DNA from: Xanthomonas sp. CFBP 8443
GTDB lineage: Bacteria > Pseudomonadota > Gammaproteobacteria > Xanthomonadales > Xanthomonadaceae
Direction: 5' to 3'
Assembly (NCBI RefSeq): GCF_025666195.1
Contig: NZ_CP102592.1
Span: forward strand, 3,534,001 to 3,598,000
DNA length: 64,000 bases
A program made the translations under genes and the position numbers. The notes under the pieces were generated by a model. It was given only the letters and a program-made list of their open reading frames with translations. It did not search any database and was not told where the DNA came from. Shown in pieces: positions 8,785 through 21,203 of the stretch. Within the stretch, counting starts at the first letter, position 1, and each line of letters starts with the position of its first letter.

Positions 8785-9396
8785 TCAGTCGGCGGGCGCC
8801 GACAGCGGCTCGATACGGATCGCCAGCAGCTCGCCGCCACCGCTCAAAGCGAAGCGCTGCCTGGCGCTGGCCGCCAACCAGGCGCTGTCGCCGGCGGCCA
8901 GCGGCGGCAATCCGCAGTCCGCATCGAACTGCGCCTGGCCTGCCAGAAGATGAACGACCCAACTGATTCCCGGCTCGGCGAAGAACAGCATCGGCCCGAC
9001 CAGCGGCCGGTGCAGCAGTTGCGTGCGCAGGCGGTCTCGGCGCCACATCAGGTTGAAGTCGTGGGTGGGGCCGTCGAGCAGTTCGCCGCGCAGCGGCCGT
9101 TCGCCGGCGAAGCGCAGCCGCGCGTACGGCGGCTCCAGCAGATGCACGGCGCCGTCGTCGAAGCGCAGGCGCAGCCCGGCGCCATGCAGCAGCACCAGTT
9201 CCCGGTCGATGCCGGGGAAGCTGGAAAAGGCCGCATCCTGTTCGATCTCGGCGATCGACAGGCGCAGCAGCCAATCGTCGCTGCCGGGCTGCGGCAGGCG
9301 CAGGATCTCCCGGGTCCAGCCCAGTCCGTTGCGCCAGCGCTCGCGGCGGTAGTCGTTGGCGGGAATGACCCGCGAAGGAATCGTGCTCCAGTCCAT
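8785..9396 (-). CDS. HutD family protein
   Basis: 203-residue cupin-like protein of the HutD/Ves family. The N-terminus MDWSTIPSRVIPANDYRR and the motifs WRNGLGWTREI, LRLSIAEIEQDAAFSSFPGIDRELVLL and HDFNLMWRR are typical. ATG 9396 was selected because this family begins just before the RVI...WKNGGG-type segment; the open frame runs about 105 codons upstream but is composition-only. HutD proteins are associated with histidine utilisation, yet no hut genes are in the window, so its role here is open. It lies 52 bases before the regulator on the same strand. Confidence 0.85.
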   Translation of the reverse strand: MDWSTIPSRVIPANDYRRERWRNGLGWTREILRLPQPGSDDWLLRLSIAEIEQDAAFSSFPGIDRELVLLHGAGLRLRFDDGAVHLLEPPYARLRFAGERPLRGELLDGPTHDFNLMWRRDRLRTQLLHRPLVGPMLFFAEPGISWVVHLLAGQAQFDADCGLPPLAAGDSAWLAASARQRFALSGGGELLAIRIEPLSAPAD

Positions 9397-9790
9397 CGGC
9401 GCATTCTGCCCGATCGCGGCAGGGCCGGACGCAGCGGCATGGGCAGCACGCCGTTTCCGTTTGGCCTGGGCAGCGCGCCAACCGCACCGCTCAGTCGTAT
9501 CGAGTGCGGCCTGCAGCCAAAGTGGGAGACCGAATCCCAACGGTGGATCCGCGACGCGGCAGAAGGCGATCAAGCGCCATGCGGCTGAGGGAATAATCGC
9601 GGCGCGGCCAACTGCCCCTAACGGCGCATCCGACGCGGCAGCACAGGACACAGTGGAAGGCACAGGGAGCCGCACGCAACCTTGGCCAACGCCGGACGGC
9701 ATCATCGGCAATCGTCCTTGCCACCCGACTTGCGCCCAGCGCCTGCCGAGCGCCTACCGAGCGCCTGCGGCCACGAAAAACCATCGCCCA
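9397..9790. other. Gene-free stretch
   Basis: About 390 bases between hutD and the comEA terminator. Only composition-driven open frames are present. I see no clear promoter, RNA or repeat apart from the terminator and triplet repeats described separately at its right end. Confidence 0.5.
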
Positions 9791-9837
9791 TAAAAAACGT
9801 CGCCCGGCTGCACGTCAGTGTGCAACACCGGGCGACG
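9791..9837 (-). terminator. Rho-independent terminator downstream of the ComEA-like gene
   Basis: A 10-bp perfect stem (9798-9807 with 9828-9837) has an inner TGCAC/GTGCA pairing and, on the minus strand, is followed directly by a TTTTTT run (9792-9797). It sits about 135 bases beyond the comEA stop, with no gene between. Confidence 0.8.
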
Positions 9838-9929
9838 ATGTACGTCCGTGTCGGCTTCCTGCCTCCCCCCTGCGCGTCCTGCTCAGCGAGGTCGCGACCG
9901 CGCATCCTGCGCCAGCCGTATCTTTCCCT

Positions 9930-9975
9930 TAAATCCCTTTACTGCCGTAAATCCCTTTACGCTTAAATCCGTTTA
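9930..9975. repeat. Three direct repeats TAAATCC(C/G)TTTA
   Basis: Near-identical 12-mers start at 9930, 9948 and 9964 (the last has G for one C and overlaps the comEA stop). They form an AT-rich patch in GC-rich surroundings. They could be a protein-binding array or remnants of slippage; no function is evident. Confidence 0.7.
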
Positions 9976-10305
9976 ACGCCTTTCCACCGGCTTGGCGGCA
10001 GCCGTCCTGGCTGTCGTCGGCGTGGTCGCCTTCGTGGCTCCCACTTCGATCCGGTCGTGGTTCCGTTCGACCGTCTTGAGTCCGATTCCCTTCACCAGCG
10101 CCAGGTCCTCGGCGCTTTTGAAGGGTCCGTGTGCCTGTCGGTAGTCGACGATCGCCTGTGCCTTGGAGGCACCCACGTTCAACAACACCCGGTCGATTTC
10201 CGCTGCGCTAGCGGAGTTGATGTTGACCTTGTCCGCGGCGAGCGCGGAACCGGTCAGCAGCAACGCCAGGACCAGAGACTTCAGGACCACGATAAAAGAC
10301 TGCAT
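9973..10305 (-). CDS. comEA: ComEA-like helix-hairpin-helix secreted protein
   Basis: 110 residues. A signal peptide (about 1-23, ending TGSALAA) is followed by two helix-hairpin-helix motifs, VNINSASAAEIDRVLLNVGASKAQAIVDYR and LALVKGIGLKTVERN (about 27-81), and a Thr/Ala-rich tail. This is the ComEA architecture: a periplasmic DNA-binding protein that pulls transforming DNA through the outer membrane. ATG 10305 is preceded by AAGGAG. Proteins of this short type are also annotated only as HhH proteins, so a competence role is likely but unproven. Confidence 0.85.
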   Translation of the reverse strand: MQSFIVVLKSLVLALLLTGSALAADKVNINSASAAEIDRVLLNVGASKAQAIVDYRQAHGPFKSAEDLALVKGIGLKTVERNHDRIEVGATKATTPTTARTAAAKPVERR

Positions 10306-10434
10306 GGCAACACTCCTTGTGACTTGGATGGGGACTTCACCGGCCTCTCCTGCCGGTGTCGAAAGCATCCCTCGCCACATGGGTACAGCCTATCGCCAAC
10401 GCCCTTTCCAAACAGCAGGTAAACGGCGCGTCAA

Positions 10435-10474
10435 CGTGTAGGAAAAACCCTACACGGGGGCCGCGGCGTAGAAT
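10435..10474 (+). promoter_or_regulatory. Palindrome over a candidate dipeptidase promoter
   Basis: CGTGTAGG (10435-10442) and CCTACACG (10449-10456) are perfect inverted repeats with a six-base spacer. A TAGAAT -10-like hexamer lies at 10469-10474, so the palindrome covers the -35 position, as an operator would. It lies between the divergent comEA-like gene and the dipeptidase gene. Confidence 0.45.
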
Positions 10475-10513
10475 GGCGGCCATCTCTTTTGCGACAAATC
10501 CCGGAGTTCCACG

Positions 10514-12004
<1,491 letters not shown>

Positions 12005-12194
12005 GTGCGTGGCGGCCGCCGGCGACGGCGGCCGCGACCTTGCCGCTGCGCAACGGATCCGCGCCTGGCGCGGCGGGTATGCAAGCCACGCCTGCACGGC
12101 CGCTTAAGGCCGTCGCCGGCCGTGCCTGCGTGGACGCCGCGTCGCGGCCGAATCTGGCACGATCGGCGTCACTTCCCCGTTTCGGTACGCCTCC

Positions 12195-12464
12195 ATGCAC
12201 AACCTGTTCGGCAGCGACAGCTGGCTGTACGTCATCCTGGTCGGCTTCGTGGTCGGCCTGCTGGCGCGCTTCCTGGGTCCGAGCGGCGGCCGTTCCGGTT
12301 GCCTGTTCACCGTGCTGCTCGGGATCGCCGGCGCGCTGGTGGCCGGCTGGTTCGGCCACTACATGGGCTGGTACAGCCGTGGCGAGCCGGCCGGCTTCCT
12401 CGGCGCGCTGCTCGGCGCCATCGCCCTGCTCGCGCTGCTGCGGCTGTTCCTCGGCAAACGCTAA
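12195..12464 (+). CDS. GlsB/YeaQ/YmgE-family small membrane protein
   Basis: 89 residues with three hydrophobic segments (about 10-26, 35-52 and 66-85) and the glycine-rich pattern GFVVGLLARFLGP...LLGIAGALVAGWFG of the transglycosylase-associated/GlsB family. Members are small inner-membrane stress proteins of unknown molecular function. It lies between the dipeptidase and amgK genes on the same strand. Confidence 0.85.
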   Translation: MHNLFGSDSWLYVILVGFVVGLLARFLGPSGGRSGCLFTVLLGIAGALVAGWFGHYMGWYSRGEPAGFLGALLGAIALLALLRLFLGKR

Positions 12465-12517
12465 GTCCCCGGCGCGGCTCGCCATGCCGGCGCCGCGCGT
12501 TTACGCTGTGCGGCTAA

Positions 12518-14436
<1,919 letters not shown>

Positions 14437-15124
14437 GGCCCCTCCAACACCCGCCGCAAGAACGGCACCGTCACCCGCCGCTGCGCCGCCAGCGATTCGC
14501 GGTCCAGCCGCTCCAGCAGCGCGATCAGGCCGGCCAGGTCGCGGCCGGCGTGGGTCAGCAGCCAGTCGAGCGCCGCATCCTCCAGCACCAGGCCGCGACG
14601 TTGCGCGCGCTCGCGCAGCACTGCGGCGCGGCCGGCGTCGTCCGGCGGCGACAGCGCGATGCGGGTGCATTGCGCCAGCCGCGAGCGCAGGTCGGGCAGG
14701 CCCAGCGCCAGGCCATCGGGCATCGCCTGCGCGGTGTACAGCAGAGTCACCCCGGCGCTGCGCGCGCGGTTGTGGAAATCGAACAGCGCCACTTCGTCCT
14801 CGCGCTGCCCGGCGATCGCCTCCAGCCCGTCCAGCGCGACCAGGTCGCGCCCTTCCAGCGCTTCCAGCGCATCGCGCAGGCGGCCGGCGGCGGCCTGCAG
14901 CGGCAGGTAGGCGGCGCTGCGCCCGGCCTGTTCGGCCGCCGCGCACAGCGCCAGCGCCAGATGGGTCTTGCCGGTGCCGGCCGGGCCGGACAGGTAGAGC
15001 CAGTCGACGTCGCGGCCATCGGCGACCGCCTGCAACTGCGCCAGCAGCCCCGCCGGCGCGCCGACGTAGCGGTCCAGGCGCTGCTCCGGCGGCGAGCGCA
15101 ACGCCAACGGCAGCTGCGGCACGC

Positions 15125-16294
15125 TCACGGCTGGTCGGGGCTACGCGGCGGCAGTTCGATCAGCGTCGTGCGCTCGGCGCCGTTCTCGAGCAGGATCGCC
15201 GGCTTGTCGCCGGCGTACAGGTCACTCTGCCGGTACTGCTCGTGCAGGTAGTGCAGCAGCACGTTGGCCACCGCCGCCACCGGCAGCGCCAGCAGCATGC
15301 CGAGGAAGCCGAACAGCTGGCCGCCGGCCATCACCGCGAAGATCACCGCCACCGGGTGCAGGCCGATCTTGTCGCCGACGATGCGCGGGGTCAGCACGTA
15401 GCTCTCCAGCAACTGGCCGACGGTGAACACCACCCCGACCAGGATCAGCAGTTGCAGGTCGAAGCCCTTGGCCTGCACCAGCGCCGCCAGGATCGCCAGC
15501 AGGATGCCGGTGGTCGCGCCCAGGTACGGGATGAAGCTGATCAGGCCGGCGATGATGCCGATCAGCAGGCCCAGATTGAGCCCGATCAGGCTCAGACCGC
15601 CGGCGTAGATCACGCCCAGCGCCAGCATCACCAGGAACTGGCCGCGGATGAACGCGCCCAGCACGTCGTTGGACTGCCGCGCCAGGCGGCCGACCGTGGC
15701 GACGTGGTTGCGCGGGATGGTCGCGGCCACGCGTTCGACCAGGATGTCCCAGTCGCGCAGGAAGTAGAAGGTCAGGATCGGCAGCAGCACCAGGTTCACC
15801 ACCCAGGTGACCATCGCGAAGCCCGAGCGCGACAGGTAGCCGAAGAACGTCGCGGCGACGCCGCCGGCCTGCTGCCAGTGGCCGCGGATCCATTCGATCA
15901 GCCGCTCCGGGTCCAGCCAGGCCATCAGCTGCAATCCGGTCTTCTGCTCGGCCCAAGGGATCGCAGTGCTGGTGAACCAGTCGCGCACCTGCGGCAGCAC
16001 GTCGATGAAGGTGACGATCTGCCGCTCCAGCATCGGCACCAGGATCAGCAGCGCCAGCACCAGCAACAGCAGCATCAGCACGAACACCAGCGTCACCGCC
16101 ATGTTGCGCGAGCGGCCGGCGCGCTCCAGGCGGTCGACCAGCGGATCGCCGAGCCAGCCCAGCAGCAGCGCCAGCACGAACGGGGTCAGGATCGGCGCCA
16201 GCAGCGCCACCACCCACAGCGCGCCCAGGATCACCGCGGCCCATTTCAGGCGGCGCAGGAACAGGGCGATTTCCGCTTCCGGGGACAGCGTCAT
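15125..16294 (-). CDS. AI-2E family transporter (PerM/YdgG-like)
   Basis: 389-residue inner-membrane protein with about eight helices and the family segments PILTFYFLRDWD (about 200), GLNLGLLIGIIAGLISFIPYLGA and SYVLTPRIVGDKIGLHPVAVIFAVMAGG. Members export or exchange small solutes, some act as Na+/H+ antiporters, and the AI-2 link is from one E. coli member only. The ATG at 16294 overlaps the upstream DUF2066 stop and its own stop overlaps hda, so the three genes are translationally coupled. Confidence 0.9.
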   Translation of the reverse strand: MTLSPEAEIALFLRRLKWAAVILGALWVVALLAPILTPFVLALLLGWLGDPLVDRLERAGRSRNMAVTLVFVLMLLLLVLALLILVPMLERQIVTFIDVLPQVRDWFTSTAIPWAEQKTGLQLMAWLDPERLIEWIRGHWQQAGGVAATFFGYLSRSGFAMVTWVVNLVLLPILTFYFLRDWDILVERVAATIPRNHVATVGRLARQSNDVLGAFIRGQFLVMLALGVIYAGGLSLIGLNLGLLIGIIAGLISFIPYLGATTGILLAILAALVQAKGFDLQLLILVGVVFTVGQLLESYVLTPRIVGDKIGLHPVAVIFAVMAGGQLFGFLGMLLALPVAAVANVLLHYLHEQYRQSDLYAGDKPAILLENGAERTTLIELPPRSPDQP

Positions 16295-17397
16295 TTGAGC
16301 CGGTACTCCGTGCGCTCGGTGTTGAGGATGATCGGGCCGCCCTCGGTCGGCGTGGTCAGCGGCTGCAGCGGGCTGTCGGCGCCGAGCATGCGGTTGAGCC
16401 CGGACACGCCACTGAGCAGGTCCAGGTCCAGCTCCAGGCGATCGCCGCTGGCCTGGATCGGCACGATCCGCCGCACCACCGAGGTGTTCTGCAGCGCCGA
16501 AGACACGCGCAGGTAGTCGTCGGCGCTGCGGATGCCGCTGATCGCCACCCGATAGACCCCGGCCGGGCCGGTGCTGGCGGCCTTGGCGTAGCGCTTGACC
16601 AGCGCATCGGCGGCGCCGTCGGCGCCGGCGGCGATCGCGCGGCGCGCGTCGGCATCGCTGACCGTCCATTTGGACAGCACCTTGCCGCTGTCGATGAACA
16701 CCCAGTCCGCGGTCCAGCCGCCGCCCTTGCCGCGGTACAGCTTGCCAACCAGCTGCATCGGCGGGCTGTAGCGCGACGAGGCGTTGGCCACCGCGGCGGT
16801 GTCCTGGCGCCAGATCGCGCCGACCAGCGCCTGCTCGGCGGCGCTGCCGGTGGGCAGGCCGAGCCTGTAGCCGCGCTCGATCGCGCGGTCCAGCACGCTG
16901 CGCGCGGCATTGGACTGCTGCACGCCGACCAGGCGCGGGCCGCTGCCGTCGTCGATCGCCAGCCACAGCACCGGCTTGGGCCGCGGCTGCGGCCACAGCG
17001 GCAGGCCGAGCGCGGCGGCCAGGCCGTCGACGTCGCTCTGCCGGAAGCGCGCGATCAGGGTGGTGCGGAAGGTCGGCGCGCCGCTCGGCGAGGTGCCCTG
17101 GTCCTGCCGGTAGTCGTAGCTGTCGACGAAGTTCTTGGCGTTGCGCAGCGCCTGGGTCACCCCCGGCCGCGATATCACGGCGCGGTCGCCGGAGATCTTG
17201 CCGAGCACCGCGCCCAGCGCGCGCGCCAGGGCGCCGTTGCGGTCGCCCTCGCTCTGGCTGTTGACCGGCACCTCGGCATCGTAGGGACCTTGCGCACCGG
17301 CAACGTCGCCTTCGGTGCGCAGACCGGCCTGGGCCAGGGCGGCCGCAGCGGGCAGGCACAACGCGAAAGACAGGAGTAAGGCAAGGCTGCGGCGCAT
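16291..17397 (-). CDS. DUF2066 exported protein
   Basis: 368 residues with a signal peptide ([22 protein letters not shown]). The body carries the DUF2066 pattern: [21 protein letters not shown] near the N-terminus, [19 protein letters not shown] and [10 protein letters not shown] in the middle. ATG 17397 was preferred over MEPS at 17409 because it gives a standard signal peptide. Function is unknown; the family commonly precedes the AI-2E/hda pair, as here. It is divergent from purM with a gap of about 100 bases that should hold both promoters. Confidence 0.87.
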   Translation of the reverse strand: MRRSLALLLSFALCLPAAAALAQAGLRTEGDVAGAQGPYDAEVPVNSQSEGDRNGALARALGAVLGKISGDRAVISRPGVTQALRNAKNFVDSYDYRQDQGTSPSGAPTFRTTLIARFRQSDVDGLAAALGLPLWPQPRPKPVLWLAIDDGSGPRLVGVQQSNAARSVLDRAIERGYRLGLPTGSAAEQALVGAIWRQDTAAVANASSRYSPPMQLVGKLYRGKGGGWTADWVFIDSGKVLSKWTVSDADARRAIAAGADGAADALVKRYAKAASTGPAGVYRVAISGIRSADDYLRVSSALQNTSVVRRIVPIQASGDRLELDLDLLSGVSGLNRMLGADSPLQPLTTPTEGGPIILNTERTEYRLK

Positions 17398-17504
17398 CGA
17401 AGGTTCCATTGCTCGGCGTATCCGGGGCGAATTGTTGCCCGAATGCGGTCGTAGCGCCAATGCGGCCTGTTAAAATCGCCGTCTTTCCGCCGACGCCGCC
17501 GCCC

Positions 17505-18563
17505 GTGACCACTTCCCAGCCCCCCGCCGCCGCCCCGTTGACCTACCGCGACGCCGGCGTCGACATCGATGCCGGCAATGCCGTCGTCGAACGCATCAAA
17601 CCCTTGGTCAAGCGCAGTTTCCGCCCCGAGGTGATGGGCGGGCTGGGCGGTTTCGGCGCGCTGTTCGACCTGTCCGGCAAGTACCGCGAACCGGTGCTGG
17701 TGTCCGGTACCGACGGCGTCGGCACCAAGCTGAAGCTGGCGCAACAGCTGGGCCGGCACGACAGCATCGGCATCGACCTGGTCGGCATGTGCGTCAACGA
17801 CGTGCTGGTGCAGGGCGCCGAGCCGCTGTTCTTCCTGGACTATTTCGCCACCGGCAAGCTCGACGTGGAGACCACCGTGGCGGTGGTCGGCGGCATCGCC
17901 CGCGGCTGCGAACTGGCCGGCTGCGCGCTGATCGGCGGCGAGACCGCGGAAATGCCCGACATGTACCCGCCGGGCGAGTACGACCTGGCCGGCTTCACCG
18001 TCGGCGCGGTGGAGAAGTCGCAGCTGCTCGACGGCGCCAAGGTGCGCCAGGGCGACGTGCTGATCGGCATCGCCTCCTCCGGCCCGCACTCCAACGGCTA
18101 TTCGCTGATCCGCCGCATCTACGACCGCGCCGGGCGCCCGGCCGAGCTGCAGGTCGGCGGCACCACCCTGGCCGATGCGCTGATGGCGCCGACCGCGCTG
18201 TACGTCAAGCCGATCCTGTCGTTGCTGCGCGGCGAGCACGCCGGCGGCATCCACGCGATGGCGCACATCACCGGCGGCGGCCTGACCGAGAACATCATCC
18301 GCGTCATCCCCGACGGCCTGGGCCTGGACATCCGCGCCAACGCCTGGACCCTGCCGCCGGTGTTCGAGTGGCTGCAGCGCGAAGGCGCGGTCGCCGACAG
18401 CGAGATGTGGCGCACCTTCAACTGCGGCATCGGCTTCGTGCTGGTGGCCGCGCCCGACCAGGTCGCCGCGCTGGAACGCAGCCTGGACACGCTGGGCCTG
18501 GCGCACTGGCAGATCGGCGCGGTGGTGGCGGCCGGCGCCGGCGAACGCGTGCACATCGGCTGA
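17505..18563 (+). CDS. purM: Phosphoribosylformylglycinamidine cyclo-ligase
   Basis: 352-residue AIR synthetase, step five of purine synthesis: FGAM + ATP to AIR. Visible signatures are [14 protein letters not shown] (N-terminal), [41 protein letters not shown] and [17 protein letters not shown] 17505 gives the family's usual length; the frame is open further upstream but without similarity. A TAAAAT (-10-like) sits at 17471. The other AIR-pathway gene, purN, follows after two membrane-protein genes on the same strand. Confidence 0.95.
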   Translation: MTTSQPPAAAPLTYRDAGVDIDAGNAVVERIKPLVKRSFRPEVMGGLGGFGALFDLSGKYREPVLVSGTDGVGTKLKLAQQLGRHDSIGIDLVGMCVNDVLVQGAEPLFFLDYFATGKLDVETTVAVVGGIARGCELAGCALIGGETAEMPDMYPPGEYDLAGFTVGAVEKSQLLDGAKVRQGDVLIGIASSGPHSNGYSLIRRIYDRAGRPAELQVGGTTLADALMAPTALYVKPILSLLRGEHAGGIHAMAHITGGGLTENIIRVIPDGLGLDIRANAWTLPPVFEWLQREGAVADSEMWRTFNCGIGFVLVAAPDQVAALERSLDTLGLAHWQIGAVVAAGAGERVHIG

Positions 18564-18568
18564 GCCGC

Positions 18569-19192
18569 ATGGCGGCGGCCAAGCGCGCCTGGCTGGCGCT
18601 GACCCTGGCGGTGTTCGCCGCCAGCTGGGTGCACCCGTTGTGGCCTGCGGAACAGGCGATGCACAGCTCGCTGGCGGTGCTGGGTATCGTCTGGCTGGTC
18701 TGGCACGACCGCCGCTGGCCGCTGCGCAGCGCGCATTTCGCCGCGATCTGCGGCTTCATCAGCGTGCACAACGTCGCCGCGCACTGGCTGTATTCCAACG
18801 TGCCCTACGACCAGTGGCTGCGCGCGCTGAGCGGCTGGTCGCCGAATGCGGCGTTCGGCTGGCAGCGCAACCACACCGACCGGCTGATCCACCTGCTGTT
18901 CGGGCTGTGCTTCGCGCCGGCGCTGCGCGAGCACGCGCGGCAACGCTGGCCGGCGCTGTCGGCGCGCCAGGCGTTCGTGCTGGCGACGATGGCGATCATG
19001 TGCGCCAGCCTGCTCTACGAATGGCTCGAATGGCTGATCGCGGTGCTGCTGTCGCCGGAGCAGGCCGAGTCCTACAACGGCCAGCAGGGCGACCCCTGGG
19101 ACGCGCACATGGACATGCTGCTGGCGACCCTGGGCTGCGCCAGCGCCTGGCCGTGGCGACGCCCCAAGCGCCTGTCCCCTTCCCCGCACTAG
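18569..19192 (+). CDS. YjdF/DUF2238-like membrane protein
   Basis: 207 residues with five or six hydrophobic segments and the DUF2238 hallmarks: HNVAAHWLYSNVPYDQW (about 67-83), HTDRLIHLLFGLCFAPALRE (about 100-119), LYEWLEWLIAVLLSPEQAESYNGQQGDPWDAHMDMLLATLG. Conserved charged residues within helices suggest a catalytic or transport role, but none has been assigned that I know. It starts five bases after the purM stop and is probably cotranscribed. Confidence 0.82.
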   Translation: MAAAKRAWLALTLAVFAASWVHPLWPAEQAMHSSLAVLGIVWLVWHDRRWPLRSAHFAAICGFISVHNVAAHWLYSNVPYDQWLRALSGWSPNAAFGWQRNHTDRLIHLLFGLCFAPALREHARQRWPALSARQAFVLATMAIMCASLLYEWLEWLIAVLLSPEQAESYNGQQGDPWDAHMDMLLATLGCASAWPWRRPKRLSPSPH

Positions 19193-19202
19193 AAGACCGA
19201 CG

Positions 19203-19643
19203 ATGGCCCTGCCCCCACCCCTTCCCGTTGCCGACATCGCCCACGCCGAGACCCTGCGTGCCGAGTCCGAGCTGAGCACCCTGGCGACGCTGTACGCCGT
19301 GATGGCGGGGCTGCAATGCCTGATGCTGCTGCTGGTGGGAGGCTTCCTGGCCTACGGCGTGCATCGCGAGGCCGAACTCAACGCCGTCGGCCAGAGCCCC
19401 GACCAAGCCCAGGCCGGCGTGGTCGCGATCGTGCTGTTGTCGATGCTGCTGGCGTTCGGGCTGGTCTCGCTGACGCTGAAGGTGCTGACTGCGCGCGCGC
19501 TGCGCCAGCGCCGCCGGCTGCTGCTGTGCAACGCCACCGCGGTGGTGACCTGCCTGGGGTTCCCGCTGGGCACGGGACTGGGCGTATGGACCCTGCTGGT
19601 GCTGCAGCGCCCGGCCGCCATCGCCCTGTTCCGGAAGAGCTAG
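19203..19643 (+). CDS. Hypothetical membrane protein
   Basis: 146 residues. Three hydrophobic segments (about 30-51, 69-90 and 108-133) with a basic loop (ALRQRRRLLL). No family recognised. It sits between the YjdF-like gene and purN with gaps of 10 and 3 bases, so it belongs to the purM-purN transcription unit. Confidence 0.75.
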   Translation: MALPPPLPVADIAHAETLRAESELSTLATLYAVMAGLQCLMLLLVGGFLAYGVHREAELNAVGQSPDQAQAGVVAIVLLSMLLAFGLVSLTLKVLTARALRQRRRLLLCNATAVVTCLGFPLGTGLGVWTLLVLQRPAAIALFRKS

Positions 19644-19646
19644 CCG

Positions 19647-20300
19647 ATGACGATCCGCCTGGCGGTGCTGGTCTCCGGCCGCGGCTCCAACCTGCAGGCG
19701 CTGCTCGATGCGATCGCCGCCGGCACGCTGGATGCGCAGGTGGCCGGCGTGTTCAGCGACCGCGCGCAGGCGCCGGCGCTGGCCAAGGTGGTGCCGGCGC
19801 AGCGCTGGGCGGCCGCGCCCAACGGCTTCCCCGACCGCGCCGCCTTCGACCAGGCGCTGGGCGACGCGGTGGCCGCGGTGCAGCCGGACTGGATCGTCTG
19901 CGCCGGCTACATGCGCATCCTCGGCGACGGTTTCGTGCAGCGCTTCGCCGGCCGCCTGCTCAACATCCACCCGTCGCTGCTGCCCAAATACCGCGGCCTG
20001 CACACGCATGCGCAGGCGATCGCCGCCGGCGATGCCGAACACGGCGCCAGCGTGCACTTCGTGGTGCCGGCGCTGGATGCCGGCGCGGTGATCGCGCAGG
20101 TGCGGGTGCCGGTGCAGGCCGGCGACCGCCCGCAGGACCTGGCGCAGCGCCTGCTGCCGCGCGAGCACCAGCTGCTGTGCGCGGTGCTGCGACTGGCCGC
20201 GGCCGGGCGCCTGGCTGAACGGGACGACAGGGTCTGGCTCGACGGTCAGTGCCGGTTTAGTCCGCTGCGCCTAGATTGCCAGGACATGCTGATTCCCTGA
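19647..20300 (+). CDS. purN: Phosphoribosylglycinamide formyltransferase
   Basis: 217-residue GAR transformylase 1, transferring formyl from 10-formyl-THF to GAR (purine step three). Catalytic residues are visible: N106 and H108 in NIHPSLLPKYRGLHTH, and D144 in VPALDAGAVI; the phosphate loop is VSGRGSNLQAL (9-19). Normal length. Same strand as purM, three bases after the preceding membrane-protein gene. Confidence 0.95.
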   Translation: MTIRLAVLVSGRGSNLQALLDAIAAGTLDAQVAGVFSDRAQAPALAKVVPAQRWAAAPNGFPDRAAFDQALGDAVAAVQPDWIVCAGYMRILGDGFVQRFAGRLLNIHPSLLPKYRGLHTHAQAIAAGDAEHGASVHFVVPALDAGAVIAQVRVPVQAGDRPQDLAQRLLPREHQLLCAVLRLAAAGRLAERDDRVWLDGQCRFSPLRLDCQDMLIP

Positions 20301-20367
20301 ATACGCCGCGGCCTCCTTTTCCGCTGCCACGCATTCGCGCCCAATTCCCTCCCTCGCAGCCGATCCC

Positions 20368-21201
20368 ATGAAGCCCCTTCCGCGTCAGTTCGCTGTTCTC
20401 GCCGTGGCCAGCCTCGGCCTGCTGGCGCCGGCCATCGGCGTGCTGGCGCGGTCGCCGACGCCTGCGCCCGCCACCGCGCCGCCAGCACCGAATACGCCCG
20501 CCGTGCCTGCCCCGGCCGCACCGGCCCTGCAGGCCGAGGCCTGGACGCCGCCGCCGCTGCAGCCGTTCGTAGCCACCTACCAGGCCCTGTACAAAGGCAA
20601 GGAAGCGGGCGATGCGCGCATGCAGGTCAGCCACAGCGGCGGCGACGAATGGCGCGTGGACCTGGGCGTGCAGGGCCGCAGCGGCTTCGCCAGCATCCTT
20701 GGTTTGAATCTCGAGCAAAGCACGGTGTTCCGCACCCAGGACGGGCGCTACGTGCCGCAGAGCCAGAGCACGGTGAAGAAGGCGGTGTTCTTCGGCAAGA
20801 AGGTCACCGGCGTCTACGACTGGGCGCAGGGCGTGGCGCGCTGGGACGGCGACCTGAAGAAGGACCGCCAGCAGCCGATCCCGCTGCAGCCCGGCGACCA
20901 GAGCGCGTTGCTGATCAACCTGTCGATCATGCGCGACGCGCAGCCGGGCAAGACCATGACCTACCGCTTCGTCGACGTCGGCCGGGTGCGCGAACACGTC
21001 TATCACGCTGCCGAGCAGACCGAGACGGTGCAGGTCGGCGATCTCAGCTACGACGCGCTGCGCGTGTCGCGCACCAACGGCGGCAAGAATGAGACCATCC
21101 TGTGGATCGCCAACGGTGTGCCGACGCCGGTGCGCATCCTGCAGCGCGAAGACGGCGAAGACCGCATCGACCTGCGCCTGACCGAATACCAAGGAGTCTG
21201 A
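20368..21201 (+). CDS. DUF3108 exported protein, copy 1
   Basis: 277 residues. A hydrophobic signal or anchor (about 9-26) is followed by a Pro/Ala/Thr-rich linker (about 29-60) and a DUF3108 beta-rich domain (FVATYQALYKGKEAGDARMQV...PVRILQREDGEDRIDLRLTEY). Members are periplasmic, function unknown. Same domain as the next gene, two bases downstream, but with the added linker. Confidence 0.85.
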   Translation: MKPLPRQFAVLAVASLGLLAPAIGVLARSPTPAPATAPPAPNTPAVPAPAAPALQAEAWTPPPLQPFVATYQALYKGKEAGDARMQVSHSGGDEWRVDLGVQGRSGFASILGLNLEQSTVFRTQDGRYVPQSQSTVKKAVFFGKKVTGVYDWAQGVARWDGDLKKDRQQPIPLQPGDQSALLINLSIMRDAQPGKTMTYRFVDVGRVREHVYHAAEQTETVQVGDLSYDALRVSRTNGGKNETILWIANGVPTPVRILQREDGEDRIDLRLTEYQGV

Positions 21202-21203
21202 CC

